A stretch of 64,000 bases of DNA from Lachnospiraceae bacterium (GCA_017938405.1 JAGBBP010000014.1:1-64000); one strand, 5' to 3'; positions 1 through 8,792 are shown, numbered from the stretch's first letter. A program made the numbers and translations. Notes: a model not told the origin generated them from the sequence alone.

Positions 1-6
1 AGCACA

Positions 7-183
7 TTATTTATACTTGCGCTTACGAGCAGCTTCAGACTTCTTCTTACGTCTTACGCTCGGCTTCTCGTAATGCTCTCTCTTGCGAATCTCCTGCTGA
101 ATGCCAGCCTTTGCGCAGTTTCTCTTGAATCTGCGGAGAGCGCTGTCGAGGGATTCATTCTCTTTTACGATAACATTCGACAT
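7..183 (-). CDS. rpsU: 30S ribosomal protein S21
   Basis: This 58-residue basic protein of the small ribosomal subunit begins [20 protein letters not shown] and ends in a Lys/Arg-rich tail ([15 protein letters not shown]). Both are typical of bacterial S21, and the length fits the family. The ATG at 183 follows a GGAGG Shine-Dalgarno. A sigma-A promoter lies about 80 bp upstream at 262-289, so the gene is probably transcribed separately from alaS. S21 helps 16S rRNA base-pair with mRNA during initiation. Identification is by sequence signature and is confident. Confidence 0.95.
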   Translation of the reverse strand: MSNVIVKENESLDSALRRFKRNCAKAGIQQEIRKREHYEKPSVRRKKKSEAARKRKYK

Positions 184-261
184 CTTCTCACCTAACCTCC
201 CTCCAGTTGTGTATTGTGCCTATATACAACTGTTTGGGTATTTTATAATAGCACTACATAG

Positions 262-289
262 ATTATATCATAAAAATTCCATTCGTCAA
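262..289 (-). promoter_or_regulatory. sigma-A promoter of rpsU
   Basis: On the minus strand, TTGACG (289-284) and TATAAT (267-262) are separated by 16 bp. A TG dinucleotide one base before the -10 box gives an extended -10 character. The predicted start lies about 70 nt upstream of the rpsU ATG. The intervening leader holds an imperfect hairpin around 204-232. Confidence 0.7.
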
Positions 290-367
290 TAAGAAATTTA
301 TAATTGTTGGAATTTTTTTGAAAACTTTTACTTTACAACGCAAATCCCGGCTGTTTCAACGGTATTC

Positions 368-3016
368 TTACTTAATCTGTCCTTTCAGTACTTCAGCTGC
401 CTTTGCAATGGCATCATCGATACCTGCCGGATTCTTACCACCTGCCTGTGCCATGTTCGGACGACCGCCGCCGCCACCGCCGACACATGCCACAACTTCC
501 TTAATGAGGTTGCCTGCGTGCGCACCCTTTGCCATTGCACCGTCGGTTGCCATAGCGATTAAGTTTACCTTACCGTCAAATGCGGAAGCCAGTAACAGAA
601 CACCTTCACCCAGCTTCTCCTTTAAGCTGTCACCAAGGTTACGGATACCGTTCATATCCATCTCCGGAACCTTTGCACAAAGCACCTTAACACCGTTAAT
701 CTCCTGCACGTTATTCATCACATCGCCAAGGGAAGCGTTCGCAATCTTTGCCTTTAACTTCTCGTTCTCGGAATGAGCGTTTTTCAGCTCCTCCTGCATT
801 GCCTCAATCTTCTTAAGAAGAGAAGCCGGCTCGGTCTTTGCTGCCTTTGCAGCCGCATGAAGCTCTTCCTCAATAGTCTTATAATATGCAAATACACCGT
901 CAGCGGTAATTGCTTCGATACGTCTTACGCCTGCCGCAATACCGGACTCAGATAAAATCTTAAAGACAGAAATCACGCCGGTGTTACCTACGTGGGTACC
1001 GCCACAGAACTCCTTGGAGAACTCACCCATAGATACGACACGTACCACATCGCCGTACTTCTCTCCGAACAATGCCTTTGCGCCGGTCTTTCTTGCCTCA
1101 TCGATGGTCATTTCCTTCATCTCAATGGTGAGATTTGCCGCAATCTGCTCGTTTACGATAGCCTCTACCTTTGCAATCTCCTCCTTGGTCATAGCGGAGA
1201 AATGGGTAAAGTCAAAACGTAAACGATCCGGAGTAACAAGGGAACCTGCCTGCTCTACGTGAGAGCCTAATACCTGACGAAGTGCCTCCTGTAACAGGTG
1301 GGTTGCGCTGTGGTTCTTACCGATGGCATTTCTTCTTGCGGAATCAATAGTAAGGGTAACGGTGTCGCCTACGGCAAACATACCGCTTTCAACCACGCCT
1401 ACATGGCCGATTTTGCCGCCCTTAAGCTTAATAGTATCGGTTACGGTAAATACCGCACCGTCCTTTGTAATCTGCCCCAAATCCGCAATCTGACCGCCCA
1501 TGGTTGCATAGAACGGGGTCTCGTCCACGATTACGGTTGCGTTCTGACCTGCCACTACTTCCTTTACAATTTCGGTCTCTGTGGTGAGAACAGAAATCTT
1601 GGAAGCCGCACTGGTCTTATCATATCCGACAAAGGTACTGGTGACAGCCGCATCGATTTCATCGTAAACCGTAGCGTCCGCACCCATGTAGTTGGTTACC
1701 GCACGAGCGTTTCTTGCGGTCTCCTTCTGTACTTCCATGGCCTTCTTAAAGCCGTCCATATCTACGGTGAAGCCCTTCTCCGCAAGAATTTCCTCGGTGA
1801 GGTCAATCGGGAAACCGTAAGTATCGTAAAGCTTAAACGCATCCTCACCGGAAAGCACCTTGGTCTTTGCCGCAGCCTCTTCCATCTCAGCTAAAATGGA
1901 AAGTCCCTGGTCAATGGTCTTGTTAAACTTCTCTTCCTCTAACGTCAACACCTTTAAGATGTACTCTCTCTTTTCCTCTAACTCCGGATAACCGTCTTTG
2001 GACTCTGCGATAACGGTCTCGCAAAGTTTTGCCAGGAACAATCCCTGAATACCCAGAAGTCTTCCGTGACGTGCCGCACGACGAAGAAGTCTACGAAGCA
2101 CGTAACCACGGCCCTCGTTGGACGGAATAATACCGTCGGAGGTCATAAAGGTAACGGAACGAATATGATCGGTAATGAGACGAATGGACTCGTCCTTCTT
2201 CTTATCGGTCATATAGGTTACATTTGCAATCTCACAAACCTTATCGCGGATTGCCTTCATGGTGTCTACGTCAAATACGGAATCCACGTCCTGCACTACC
2301 ACTGCCAGACGCTCGAGACCCATACCGGTATCGATGTTCTTCTGGGTCAGCTCGGTGTAGTGATGATTTCCGTCGCTTTCATACTGGGTAAATACATTGT
2401 TCCAAACTTCCATGAAACGGTCACACTCACAGCCCACCTTACAATCCGGGCTGCCGCAGCCGTACTTTTCCCCACGGTCATAATAAATCTCGGAACACGG
2501 ACCGCACGGACCAGCGCCATGCTCCCAGAAGTTATCACAGTCACCGTTCTCATCGCGGTAGAAACGGGTAATACGCTCTGCCGGTACACCCACTTCCTCG
2601 GTCCAAATACGGAAGGCTTCTTCATCCTCGCAGTAAATGGACGGATACAAACGCTCCGGCTCCATGCCTACATGCTCGGTCAAAAACTCCCAGGACCACT
2701 TAATCGCCTCTCTCTTAAAGTAATCACCGAAGGAGAAGTTACCAAGCATCTCAAAGAAGGTAAGATGTCTTGCGGTCTTACCGACATTTTCGATATCACC
2801 GGTACGAATACACTTCTGACAGGTGGTTACGCGATTACGCGGCGGAATCTCCTGGCCGGTAAAGTAAGGCTTCATCGGTGCCATACCGGAATTGATTAAC
2901 AACAAACTCTTATCGTTATGCGGAATCAAGGAAAAGCTCTTCAGACGAAGGTGATCCTTGCTCTCAAAAAACTCCAAATACATTCTTCTTAAATCATTCA
3001 AACCGTGCTTTTTCAC
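368..3016 (-). CDS. alaS: Alanyl-tRNA synthetase
   Basis: Class II synthetase that charges tRNA-Ala, 882 residues, the usual full length. The N-terminal catalytic core is intact (for example NSGMAPMKPYF and the RxTTCQKCIRTGDIENVG region). The editing domain carries the zinc-site signatures HSATHLL and CGGTH. A C-terminal DHHA1 oligomerisation domain ends with the Gly-rich GGGGGGRPNMAQAGG stretch. I chose the GTG at 3016 because AAGGAG sits 8 nt upstream. Longer in-frame starts to 3058 lack a ribosome site and fall almost at the transcription start. A consensus promoter lies at 3072-3100. The leader is only about 50 nt, too short for a T-box. Confidence 0.97.
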   Translation of the reverse strand: MKKHGLNDLRRMYLEFFESKDHLRLKSFSLIPHNDKSLLLINSGMAPMKPYFTGQEIPPRNRVTTCQKCIRTGDIENVGKTARHLTFFEMLGNFSFGDYFKREAIKWSWEFLTEHVGMEPERLYPSIYCEDEEAFRIWTEEVGVPAERITRFYRDENGDCDNFWEHGAGPCGPCSEIYYDRGEKYGCGSPDCKVGCECDRFMEVWNNVFTQYESDGNHHYTELTQKNIDTGMGLERLAVVVQDVDSVFDVDTMKAIRDKVCEIANVTYMTDKKKDESIRLITDHIRSVTFMTSDGIIPSNEGRGYVLRRLLRRAARHGRLLGIQGLFLAKLCETVIAESKDGYPELEEKREYILKVLTLEEEKFNKTIDQGLSILAEMEEAAAKTKVLSGEDAFKLYDTYGFPIDLTEEILAEKGFTVDMDGFKKAMEVQKETARNARAVTNYMGADATVYDEIDAAVTSTFVGYDKTSAASKISVLTTETEIVKEVVAGQNATVIVDETPFYATMGGQIADLGQITKDGAVFTVTDTIKLKGGKIGHVGVVESGMFAVGDTVTLTIDSARRNAIGKNHSATHLLQEALRQVLGSHVEQAGSLVTPDRLRFDFTHFSAMTKEEIAKVEAIVNEQIAANLTIEMKEMTIDEARKTGAKALFGEKYGDVVRVVSMGEFSKEFCGGTHVGNTGVISVFKILSESGIAAGVRRIEAITADGVFAYYKTIEEELHAAAKAAKTEPASLLKKIEAMQEELKNAHSENEKLKAKIANASLGDVMNNVQEINGVKVLCAKVPEMDMNGIRNLGDSLKEKLGEGVLLLASAFDGKVNLIAMATDGAMAKGAHAGNLIKEVVACVGGGGGGRPNMAQAGGKNPAGIDDAIAKAAEVLKGQIK

Positions 3017-3071
3017 TGTTTTATCTCCTTTCGTGCGCTGCTTTTCGTGTGTGCGCACATAGCTAATCTAC

Positions 3072-3100
3072 ATTATAAGATTCTGTGAGATATTTGTCAA
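3072..3100 (-). promoter_or_regulatory. sigma-A promoter of alaS
   Basis: On the minus strand a perfect TTGACA (3100-3095), a 17-bp spacer and a perfect TATAAT (3077-3072). It ends 10 bp from the stop codon of the upstream flavin reductase gene, so alaS is an independent unit with a leader of about 50 nt. Confidence 0.85.
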
Positions 3101-3109
3101 TAATGGGAA

Positions 3110-3787
3110 TTACAATTTCTCAAAGTCGGAAGCTCCATGCTTACAAATCGGGCAAATATAATCCTCCGGCAAAGACTCTCCCTCGTAAACATATCCGCAA
3201 ATTTTACAGACATAGGAGTTTGTTTTTTCTTCGGTTCCTTCTTTTCCTGCCCCATTGGTGCCATCTGCATTCGTTTTTACTGCTCCGCTTTTCTTCGCCA
3301 CCGGCTTGTACGGCTGTTTTACGTATTTCTGATAAAAATCATAGGTCACCGGCTCCTGACTGCTGACGATATCCGCATCCGTCACCTCCACCAAAAACAT
3401 GGTATGAGTGTCCAGTGCAAAGCTCTCACATACGTTGCCGCAAAAATACGCACTGCTGTTACGGTTCAGACGGTAGCAACCGTTGGCACAACGGGTCACA
3501 TCCTCAAAGTCCTCAAACTTATCGACCTTCTTTCCGCTCTGATACCCGAAATGGCTGTATACAGAAAACGGCGTCTTCTCTGTCAACACGGAAACCGTCA
3601 GTTTTCCGGTATTCTTTATCATATCATGGGTCAAATTCTGATTACTTACACTGACCAAAAGGCGAATCGGATTCTGGGTTACCTGCATTACCGTATTTAC
3701 AATACAGGCATTGTCCTTTCCGTTCTCGTTTGCCGCCACCAGATACAAGCCGTAACCGATTTGAAATAATGCTTTTTCGTTCATCAT
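3110..3787 (-). CDS. Flavin reductase-rubredoxin fusion (high-molecular-weight rubredoxin type)
   Basis: 225 residues. Residues about 1-160 form a flavin reductase-like FMN-binding domain (ALFQIGYGLYLVAANENGK, then NPIRLLVSVSNQN). A Lys/Gly/Thr-rich linker follows at about 165-190. The C-terminal rubredoxin has two CxxC iron ligands, CKICGY and CPIC. Proteins with this layout move electrons between NAD(P)H-linked partners and flavodiiron or peroxide/oxygen-detoxifying enzymes in anaerobes, so an oxidative-stress role is likely. The exact partner cannot be read here. The gene has its own promoter (3871-3899), overlapping back-to-back with that of the divergent gene at 4008. ATG at 3787 or the next codon is possible. 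Confidence 0.88.
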   Translation of the reverse strand: MMNEKALFQIGYGLYLVAANENGKDNACIVNTVMQVTQNPIRLLVSVSNQNLTHDMIKNTGKLTVSVLTEKTPFSVYSHFGYQSGKKVDKFEDFEDVTRCANGCYRLNRNSSAYFCGNVCESFALDTHTMFLVEVTDADIVSSQEPVTYDFYQKYVKQPYKPVAKKSGAVKTNADGTNGAGKEGTEEKTNSYVCKICGYVYEGESLPEDYICPICKHGASDFEKL

Positions 3788-3870
3788 AGCAATACACCTC
3801 TTTCTTCTATATTTTTTATGTTGTCCAAATTATCCTACACGCATAAATCAGACGTGACCTAACACTATAG

Positions 3871-3899
3871 ATTATACTAATATCATCCAAAATAATCAA
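3871..3899 (-). promoter_or_regulatory. sigma-A promoter of the flavin reductase-rubredoxin gene
   Basis: Minus strand TTGATT (3899-3894), 17-bp spacer, TATAAT (3876-3871). The predicted leader is about 75 nt. Its -35 box is 8 bp from the -35 box of the divergent promoter at 3907-3935. Confidence 0.6.
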
Positions 3900-3906
3900 A
3901 TAAAAC

Positions 3907-3935
3907 TTGACACTTTCAAAAAAAGGAATTATGCT
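3907..3935 (+). promoter_or_regulatory. sigma-A promoter of the UPF0340 gene
   Basis: Plus strand TTGACA (3907-3912), 17-bp spacer, TATGCT (3930-3935). It lies about 70 bp upstream of the start codon at 4008. Confidence 0.65.
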
Positions 3936-4007
3936 TGAAACGTAAATAATTCCGATGAGACCGATGCTTTTGGTACGACGTCTCATCCGCTGAAAAGAGG
4001 TATGATT

Positions 4008-4550
4008 ATGTCTGAAATAAAAGAACAATGTATGGCGGCTGCTCGTGAGCTCATCGAAGCAGCAAGTTTAAAGAAGGGACAAATCCTTGTGGTTGGCTGT
4101 TCTACAAGTGAAGTATGCGGTTCCAAAATCGGCACCGACTCCCGCCCGGAGGTGGCCGTGGATATGGTAGAAGGGATTTTGTCCGTATGTACCGAGAAAG
4201 GCATCTACCTGGCTGCCCAGTGCTGTGAGCATTTAAATCGTGCGATTATTGTAGAACGTGCTGCCGTACCTTTTGCAGAACCGGTAAATGTAGTTCCGCA
4301 GCCAAAAGCAGGCGGTTCTTTCGCTACCGCCCTGTATGCAAGACTATCCGACCCGGTCGCTTTAGAAGAAATCAAAGCCGACGCCGGTCTTGACATCGGC
4401 GGCACCTTAATCGGTATGCACTTAAAGAAAGTAGCCGTTCCGCTCCGTCTTTCCGTAAAACAAATCGGTGAAGCAAATCTTCTGGCCGCCCGTACCCGTC
4501 CGAAGTACATCGGCGGATGCAGAGCACATTATGATGAAAATTTAAACTAA
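4008..4550 (+). CDS. UPF0340/DUF436 (TIGR01440, YwlG-like) family protein
   Basis: 180 residues and one of only three protein genes on the plus strand. It has the conserved family blocks: an N-terminal helix, VVGCSTSEVCGSKIGTDSRPE at about 28-48, QCCEHLNRA at about 71-79 and MHLKKVAVPLR at about 142-152. The length matches YwlG of Bacillus. The family has conserved Cys and His residues but no established function, so none is assigned. I chose ATG 4008 over 4002 because AAGAGG ends at 4000, giving 7-nt spacing. It stands alone between its own promoter and a bidirectional terminator at 4552-4590. Confidence 0.85.
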   Translation: MSEIKEQCMAAARELIEAASLKKGQILVVGCSTSEVCGSKIGTDSRPEVAVDMVEGILSVCTEKGIYLAAQCCEHLNRAIIVERAAVPFAEPVNVVPQPKAGGSFATALYARLSDPVALEEIKADAGLDIGGTLIGMHLKKVAVPLRLSVKQIGEANLLAARTRPKYIGGCRAHYDENLN

Positions 4551-4551
4551 G

Positions 4552-4590
4552 AAAAAACGTCTCCGGGGAATCTTCCTCAGAGACGTTTTT
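4552..4590. terminator. Bidirectional intrinsic terminator
   Basis: AAACGTCTC/GAGACGTTT stem with A-tract on the left and T-tract on the right, so it can end transcription from both convergent genes (4008-4550 and 4635-6650). Confidence 0.85.
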
Positions 4591-4634
4591 GTATGTTTTA
4601 ATCTGTTTTGTATGCCTTTTGTGTATCACTTCGA

Positions 4635-6650
4635 TTACTCTTGTTTATCCATTTCTTCCTGCCCTACATTCTTATAGGTCTTCTCAAACTCCCCAAGCGG
4701 CATCGGTTTTGCGAAATAATAGCCCTGAATCAGGTCACATTCCTGTTCTTTTAAGAAATCCACCTGCTCCCTGCTTTCGATTCCTTCCGCCACAATCTTC
4801 ATATTTAACTTCTTTGCAAGATTAATGACTTCCGTAACGATTAACATGCCGCGATCCAAAGAATCGGTTCCACGGAAGAAATCCGCATCGATTTTCAGCA
4901 CATCCAAAGACAATTCCTTTAAGGAATTTAAGGAAGAATATCCGGCCCCGAAATCATCCATGGACACGGAAAAGCCCGCATCCCGAAGCTTCTTTACGGT
5001 AGACAGCAACATTTCCTTATCATCAAAGAATGCACTTTCCGTAAGTTCCAGTTCGATTACATTATGCGGCACCTGATAACGGTCCACGATCTCACAAATA
5101 TGCTCCGCCAAATCCTCTCTTGTAAAATGCGCTCTGGAAACGTTGACCGAAATCGGAACTACTTTCCACCCCTCCGAAATCCACTTTGCCTGCTGTTTCG
5201 CCACTTCCTCCAGCATAAAATCGTCCAGCTTCAAAATAAATCCGTTTTGCTCGAAAATCGGAATAAACCGGTTCGGCGGTACAAAACCCTCCGTCGGATG
5301 AATCCAACGAACCAGCGCTTCCGCACCTCCCAGGGTCTCTTCCCCGGTACTGAACTTCGGTTGCAGATATACCTGAAACTCCTTATTCATTAAGGCACGT
5401 TCCATGTCATCTTCCACCTTACGTTCCCAAATCCGTTGTTTACTCATTTCGATATTGAAAAACGCAATTTTCTGTTCATTGTCGTCCCCGTGCATTTCTC
5501 TTGCCAAAAGTGCATTGTTATATAATTCTTCCACATTGGCACGGGAATTTTCCACTTCACAAACACCGATTCGGTATTTTAACTTAATATTCGGGAACAC
5601 ACCTTCCAGGTTCTGCACCATTCTTTCCAGCCTTGTTGCAAGTTCCAGTTCATCCGTATACGTAAGAAGCAGTCCGAAATCCGCTTTTTCGTAATGAGCC
5701 ATGGTTTCTTTGCGACGAAGCTGCTTTTTAATCGTATAATAAAGGCGTTCAATCAACTCTTCTCCTTTATTAATACCAAAACAGGTGCAAAAACTGCGAT
5801 ATTTTTTCATTCGGAGATGTATTACCGCATATTTGCGCTTTGCACCCACTTTCCTTATGAGCTTTTTACTTTTTTTCGTAAAATACATCCAGTTATCCCC
5901 ACCGGTCAGCAGATCCGTATAAATAATCTTTGTGGTTCTGCGCTGATTGACCATCATACCGATAAAGGAAATAATATAATATAAAGTAAACACACCCACA
6001 AGGAGAATGACTATTGCCATAAAGAATAACAGCATCTGTACATCATACCCGTACACACTGATATGATTGGTTACGCACACCGTATCGCTTCCTGCAGGCA
6101 TCAGAAAACAAATGCTGAAGTCAAACACCGATTCCGTACTGTCTAAGAAAACATGAAAAAGATTGTTCCCTACCATGGAAACCAACAAGGTTTCATTCAC
6201 CATCAGGGAATTATCGGAATCAAAATAAACCACGTTTTCGTCTGCTTCCAGTATAATATGGATGGGACTGTTGTTCCCAAGAAAATAAAAATCCGCCATG
6301 CTTGCCAAGGAAATATCCGGATATTGTCCGTTACTGGACCATTGACCTTCTCCGTTTTCCGACACCACACTGATGGCATCGATTTCGTCCGTGATATCCA
6401 AATACAATAAAAAAGGATTGTTCGGATTGGTCAGCAAATCCGCTTCATTTTCCTTATATAATTCCGCCGCTTTTAAGGAACGTTCATAGCCTTCGGTCAG
6501 CTTTCGGTTTGTCACTTCAACAACTACCAGACCCAAACCGACCAAAATCACTACAACAAAGAAAATCAACACAAAAAACAGACCGACAATAGACGGCCAA
6601 ATTCTCTTTTTCTTTAAACGACTGATTCTTTTTTCCTTTGTTCTTCCCAT
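4635..6650 (-). CDS. Membrane-bound EAL c-di-GMP phosphodiesterase with degenerate GGDEF
   Basis: 671 residues. TM1 is at about 18-45 (ending GLGLVVVEV), followed by an extracytoplasmic sensor segment and TM2 at about 205-230. A GGDEF-like domain then has YEKADF where RxGGDEF should be, so it is probably inactive and may be regulatory. The C-terminal EAL domain keeps catalytic signatures: EALVRW, VNVSR, ELTES, DDFGAGYSS, KID and AEGIES. It is therefore predicted to hydrolyse c-di-GMP to pGpG in response to an external signal. A candidate receptor for the same messenger, a PilZ protein, is encoded at 58948-59631. The promoter is at 6742-6770 and the terminator at 4552-4590. Confidence 0.9.
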   Translation of the reverse strand: MGRTKEKRISRLKKKRIWPSIVGLFFVLIFFVVVILVGLGLVVVEVTNRKLTEGYERSLKAAELYKENEADLLTNPNNPFLLYLDITDEIDAISVVSENGEGQWSSNGQYPDISLASMADFYFLGNNSPIHIILEADENVVYFDSDNSLMVNETLLVSMVGNNLFHVFLDSTESVFDFSICFLMPAGSDTVCVTNHISVYGYDVQMLLFFMAIVILLVGVFTLYYIISFIGMMVNQRRTTKIIYTDLLTGGDNWMYFTKKSKKLIRKVGAKRKYAVIHLRMKKYRSFCTCFGINKGEELIERLYYTIKKQLRRKETMAHYEKADFGLLLTYTDELELATRLERMVQNLEGVFPNIKLKYRIGVCEVENSRANVEELYNNALLAREMHGDDNEQKIAFFNIEMSKQRIWERKVEDDMERALMNKEFQVYLQPKFSTGEETLGGAEALVRWIHPTEGFVPPNRFIPIFEQNGFILKLDDFMLEEVAKQQAKWISEGWKVVPISVNVSRAHFTREDLAEHICEIVDRYQVPHNVIELELTESAFFDDKEMLLSTVKKLRDAGFSVSMDDFGAGYSSLNSLKELSLDVLKIDADFFRGTDSLDRGMLIVTEVINLAKKLNMKIVAEGIESREQVDFLKEQECDLIQGYYFAKPMPLGEFEKTYKNVGQEEMDKQE

Positions 6651-6741
6651 AGCTGATTCCCCTTTCTAAAATAACTCCCATGAAAGGTTTTGTTTCACAG
6701 TTTCTTTATAAAATATCTTTTTCATTCTACTTATTATATTT

Positions 6742-6770
6742 ATTTTACTACATTTTTCCTTCTATTTCAA
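6742..6770 (-). promoter_or_regulatory. sigma-A promoter of the EAL gene
   Basis: Minus strand TTGAAA (6770-6765), 17-bp spacer, TAAAAT (6747-6742). It begins directly after the terminator of the upstream gene, with a leader of about 85 nt. Confidence 0.6.
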
Positions 6771-6796
6771 CAAAAAAGCGACCAAAACAGGCCGCT
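6771..6796 (-). terminator. Intrinsic terminator after the NlpC/P60-like gene
   Basis: On the minus strand AGCGGCC, loop, GGTCGCT (one G-U pair) followed by a T6 tract. It lies 11 bp after the stop codon of 6807-7427. Confidence 0.8.
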
Positions 6797-6806
6797 TAAT
6801 CAATTT

Positions 6807-7427
6807 CTAATTTATCTCTAATTTTTTACGGTAAACCTCGTAGTCGCTTGCGAACAGTTCCGCTACATCCAGTTCCCGTACCGACACCTTTCCGGTACTT
6901 CTGGTAGAATCCACAATACTTACACGCTTCATTTCATCGTCCAAGAATTCTATAAAAAACATCACATGACTGCCTACCTTTGCAAATACATCCCCCTGCC
7001 GGATTTCTTCTAAAAGAATCTTATTTGCGTAGTTTGGAATATCCCTGGTGGCAATCTTTTTCGGTAAATTCCAGCATCTGGTCAAAAGCCCGGAGCAGTC
7101 CACACCTACACTGTGCCTGCTTCCCATGCGGGACTTGTCCTCCGGCACATTTCCGGCAAGCTTACCTTCTAAAAGTCCGGCATCAAACTCCTCTATGGTA
7201 GAGGCATTGCCCCATCCGCAGGCGACACCTTTATTTACTGTTCCTACCTTCCACCAGCCGCAATCAAGCACCTCACCTTTCCAAGTCACATCCGGTGTAT
7301 CCACCGGTACCCCATCCGGGTCAAAGCCATGAAGTACGTTATGTTCCGTAGCTGTCCATTCGTGATTGGCGTATTGTAAGGCGGTTTCAATGACTTGTAT
7401 ACCCCATGTATTGTCAGTCTTACACAT
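6807..7427 (-). CDS. NlpC/P60-like cysteine hydrolase, MerR-type regulated
   Basis: 206 residues with no signal peptide or membrane segment. A catalytic Cys motif VDCSGLLTRCW is at about 120-130. A downstream IRQGDVFAKVGSHVMFF block supplies the expected His, as in NlpC/P60 and CHAP amidases. The cytoplasmic location suggests intracellular muropeptide, amide or effector processing rather than wall hydrolysis. The substrate is unknown. ATG 7427 is preceded by AGGAGGAG. An in-frame extension to 7517 is rejected because it would run through the promoter and a 21-bp operator palindrome (7462-7492). The terminator at 6771-6796 makes this a single-gene unit. Confidence 0.7.
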   Translation of the reverse strand: MCKTDNTWGIQVIETALQYANHEWTATEHNVLHGFDPDGVPVDTPDVTWKGEVLDCGWWKVGTVNKGVACGWGNASTIEEFDAGLLEGKLAGNVPEDKSRMGSRHSVGVDCSGLLTRCWNLPKKIATRDIPNYANKILLEEIRQGDVFAKVGSHVMFFIEFLDDEMKRVSIVDSTRSTGKVSVRELDVAELFASDYEVYRKKLEIN

Positions 7428-7461
7428 CTTTTTCTCCTCCTGTATGAGTGTCTTATTATAC

Positions 7462-7492
7462 AGCATACACCTTACCCCAGGGGTAAGGTCAA
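7462..7492 (-). promoter_or_regulatory. MerR-family-type promoter/operator with 19-bp spacer
   Basis: Minus strand TTGACC (7492-7487) and TATGCT (7467-7462) are 19 bp apart. The spacer is filled by a perfect palindrome, ACCTTACCCC-A-GGGGTAAGGT on the plus strand (7469-7489). An over-long spacer with a dyad between -35 and -10 is the hallmark of promoters that MerR-family activators open by DNA distortion. No MerR gene is present nearby. Confidence 0.8.
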
Positions 7493-7516
7493 GAGAAAAT
7501 CCGTAGTAAACTTCCA

Positions 7517-8002
7517 TTATTCCTCCCTCTCATTGGTCACAATATGTACAATCTCCTTCGGCATCTTTGCCAGATACTCCTTCATAAAGGTTGGATATGC
7601 CACATGCTTATCCAACGCTTCTATCGGAATCCAATACATATTTTCCTTAAATCCACCGGTATAACTGTTACTGTTTAACTCCTTGGTTCCTCGCGGCTTC
7701 ATTAGAAAATAGAACGCCACCTCATGACAGGAAAGACCATCTAAAGAACCGTCCCCGTCAAAGAAATTCTCATGGATTACCGCCAGCCGGTCCACTTCAT
7801 AATGTACACCAGTCTCCTCAAACACTTCTCTTATAACGGCATCTTCCGCAGTTTCATTCATATGTACTCCGCCACCGATGGAATAATAGTAATTCTCTCT
7901 TTCGTTTCCGGCAAACAAAACACAGCCCTCTTCTACGATAATTGCTGCCGACCGGTACCGAAACCAGTTATTCTCTTTTTCAAATCCGCAATCGTACGCC
8001 AT
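7517..8002 (-). CDS. Nudix hydrolase
   Basis: 161 residues with a canonical Nudix box (GGVHMNETAEDAVIREVFEE, then TGV) at about 48-70, which coordinates Mg2+ for cleavage of X-linked nucleoside diphosphates. The substrate cannot be inferred from sequence; sanitation of damaged nucleotides and ADP-ribose-type substrates are both possible. The start at 8002 has AGGAGG 5 nt upstream. The stop codon lies 25 bp before the -35 element of the MerR-type promoter of the next gene, so the two genes are probably separate units. Confidence 0.88.
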   Translation of the reverse strand: MAYDCGFEKENNWFRYRSAAIIVEEGCVLFAGNERENYYYSIGGGVHMNETAEDAVIREVFEETGVHYEVDRLAVIHENFFDGDGSLDGLSCHEVAFYFLMKPRGTKELNSNSYTGGFKENMYWIPIEALDKHVAYPTFMKEYLAKMPKEIVHIVTNEREE

Positions 8003-8076
8003 ATTATCCTCCTAACTTCTGCTCTATAATTCCCCTTCCATAACTTCTCAGACAAGCTTTTACAAATAACTTAAAA

Positions 8077-8775
8077 TCACAAGATAAACTCCCGGCTTGT
8101 TAAAAAACCGTGTTCATCCTTTTTTATCTTAATCACAAACGGGAACTTATCATACTGTACACACAAAAAGAAGTCTTCCTTTGGATAAATCTCCTGTCTG
8201 TTTTCATCAAAGAAATGCTCTCCGCCGTGTCTCTGAAGGTCTTCTACACGCTGTTCAAAATCAGGCAGTTCCACTCCTTCCACCAAGCTTTTAATGTACT
8301 CCGCACACAGTTCATCCTCTGCCGCCGGACGCACCCCCGCATTTCCCATACACACCAAAGAAACCGTCTCAGGATTCTTTTTCTTTATGTACTCCGCCAC
8401 TGCCTTTGCGTTCACCAGACTGCCGGTGATGATTTCTGTCGCCCCGGTGGCATTTACAATTCCCTGGGTTCCCGCACTGGTGGTATGAAGAATGGTCTTT
8501 CCCTTTACTGCCTCCGGTAACACCGTAGACGGCGAATTTCCGAAATCAAAGCCATCACACTTTTTTCCGTTTCGCTCTCCGATTAACACGCTGTCCGGCA
8601 TTTTTTCGTGTAACGAAAAGGAATCCTCCACGGAACCGATCGGTCGTATCTCTTTTACGCCCATATCATACAAATAACACTCCAAGGAAATGGCCCGGAA
8701 TACGTCAATAATCACCGTCAAACCTTCCGCCTGTTTGGCACCTTCTATCAAATGTAAAATGTTTATCTTACTCAT
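8077..8775 (-). CDS. ComB-family (2-phosphosulfolactate phosphatase-like) protein
   Basis: 232 residues with the ComB signatures: an acidic motif VIIDVFRAIS near the N-terminus, IGERNGKKCDGFDFGNSP at about 65-82, and TTSAGTQGI at about 98-106. In methanogens ComB dephosphorylates 2-phosphosulfolactate for coenzyme M. No other coenzyme M gene is seen here and this lineage is not known to make it, so a phosphatase acting on another substrate is more likely. A gap of 17 bp from the upstream nucleotidyltransferase gene suggests co-transcription. Confidence 0.78.
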   Translation of the reverse strand: MSKINILHLIEGAKQAEGLTVIIDVFRAISLECYLYDMGVKEIRPIGSVEDSFSLHEKMPDSVLIGERNGKKCDGFDFGNSPSTVLPEAVKGKTILHTTSAGTQGIVNATGATEIITGSLVNAKAVAEYIKKKNPETVSLVCMGNAGVRPAAEDELCAEYIKSLVEGVELPDFEQRVEDLQRHGGEHFFDENRQEIYPKEDFFLCVQYDKFPFVIKIKKDEHGFLTSREFIL

Positions 8776-8792
8776 TCATTTGTCCTCCTGTC

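Noticed and set aside
2066..2899. Long plus-strand frame inside alaS
   Set aside because: It is antisense to conserved alaS coding sequence, with no initiation signals.
3017..3071. T-box riboswitch ahead of alaS
   Set aside because: The promoter gives a leader of only about 50 nt, too short for a T-box, and no antiterminator sequence is visible.
7428..7517. N-terminal extension of the NlpC/P60-like protein by 30 residues
   Set aside because: The extension would cover the MerR-type promoter and operator, while ATG 7427 has an ideal ribosome site.
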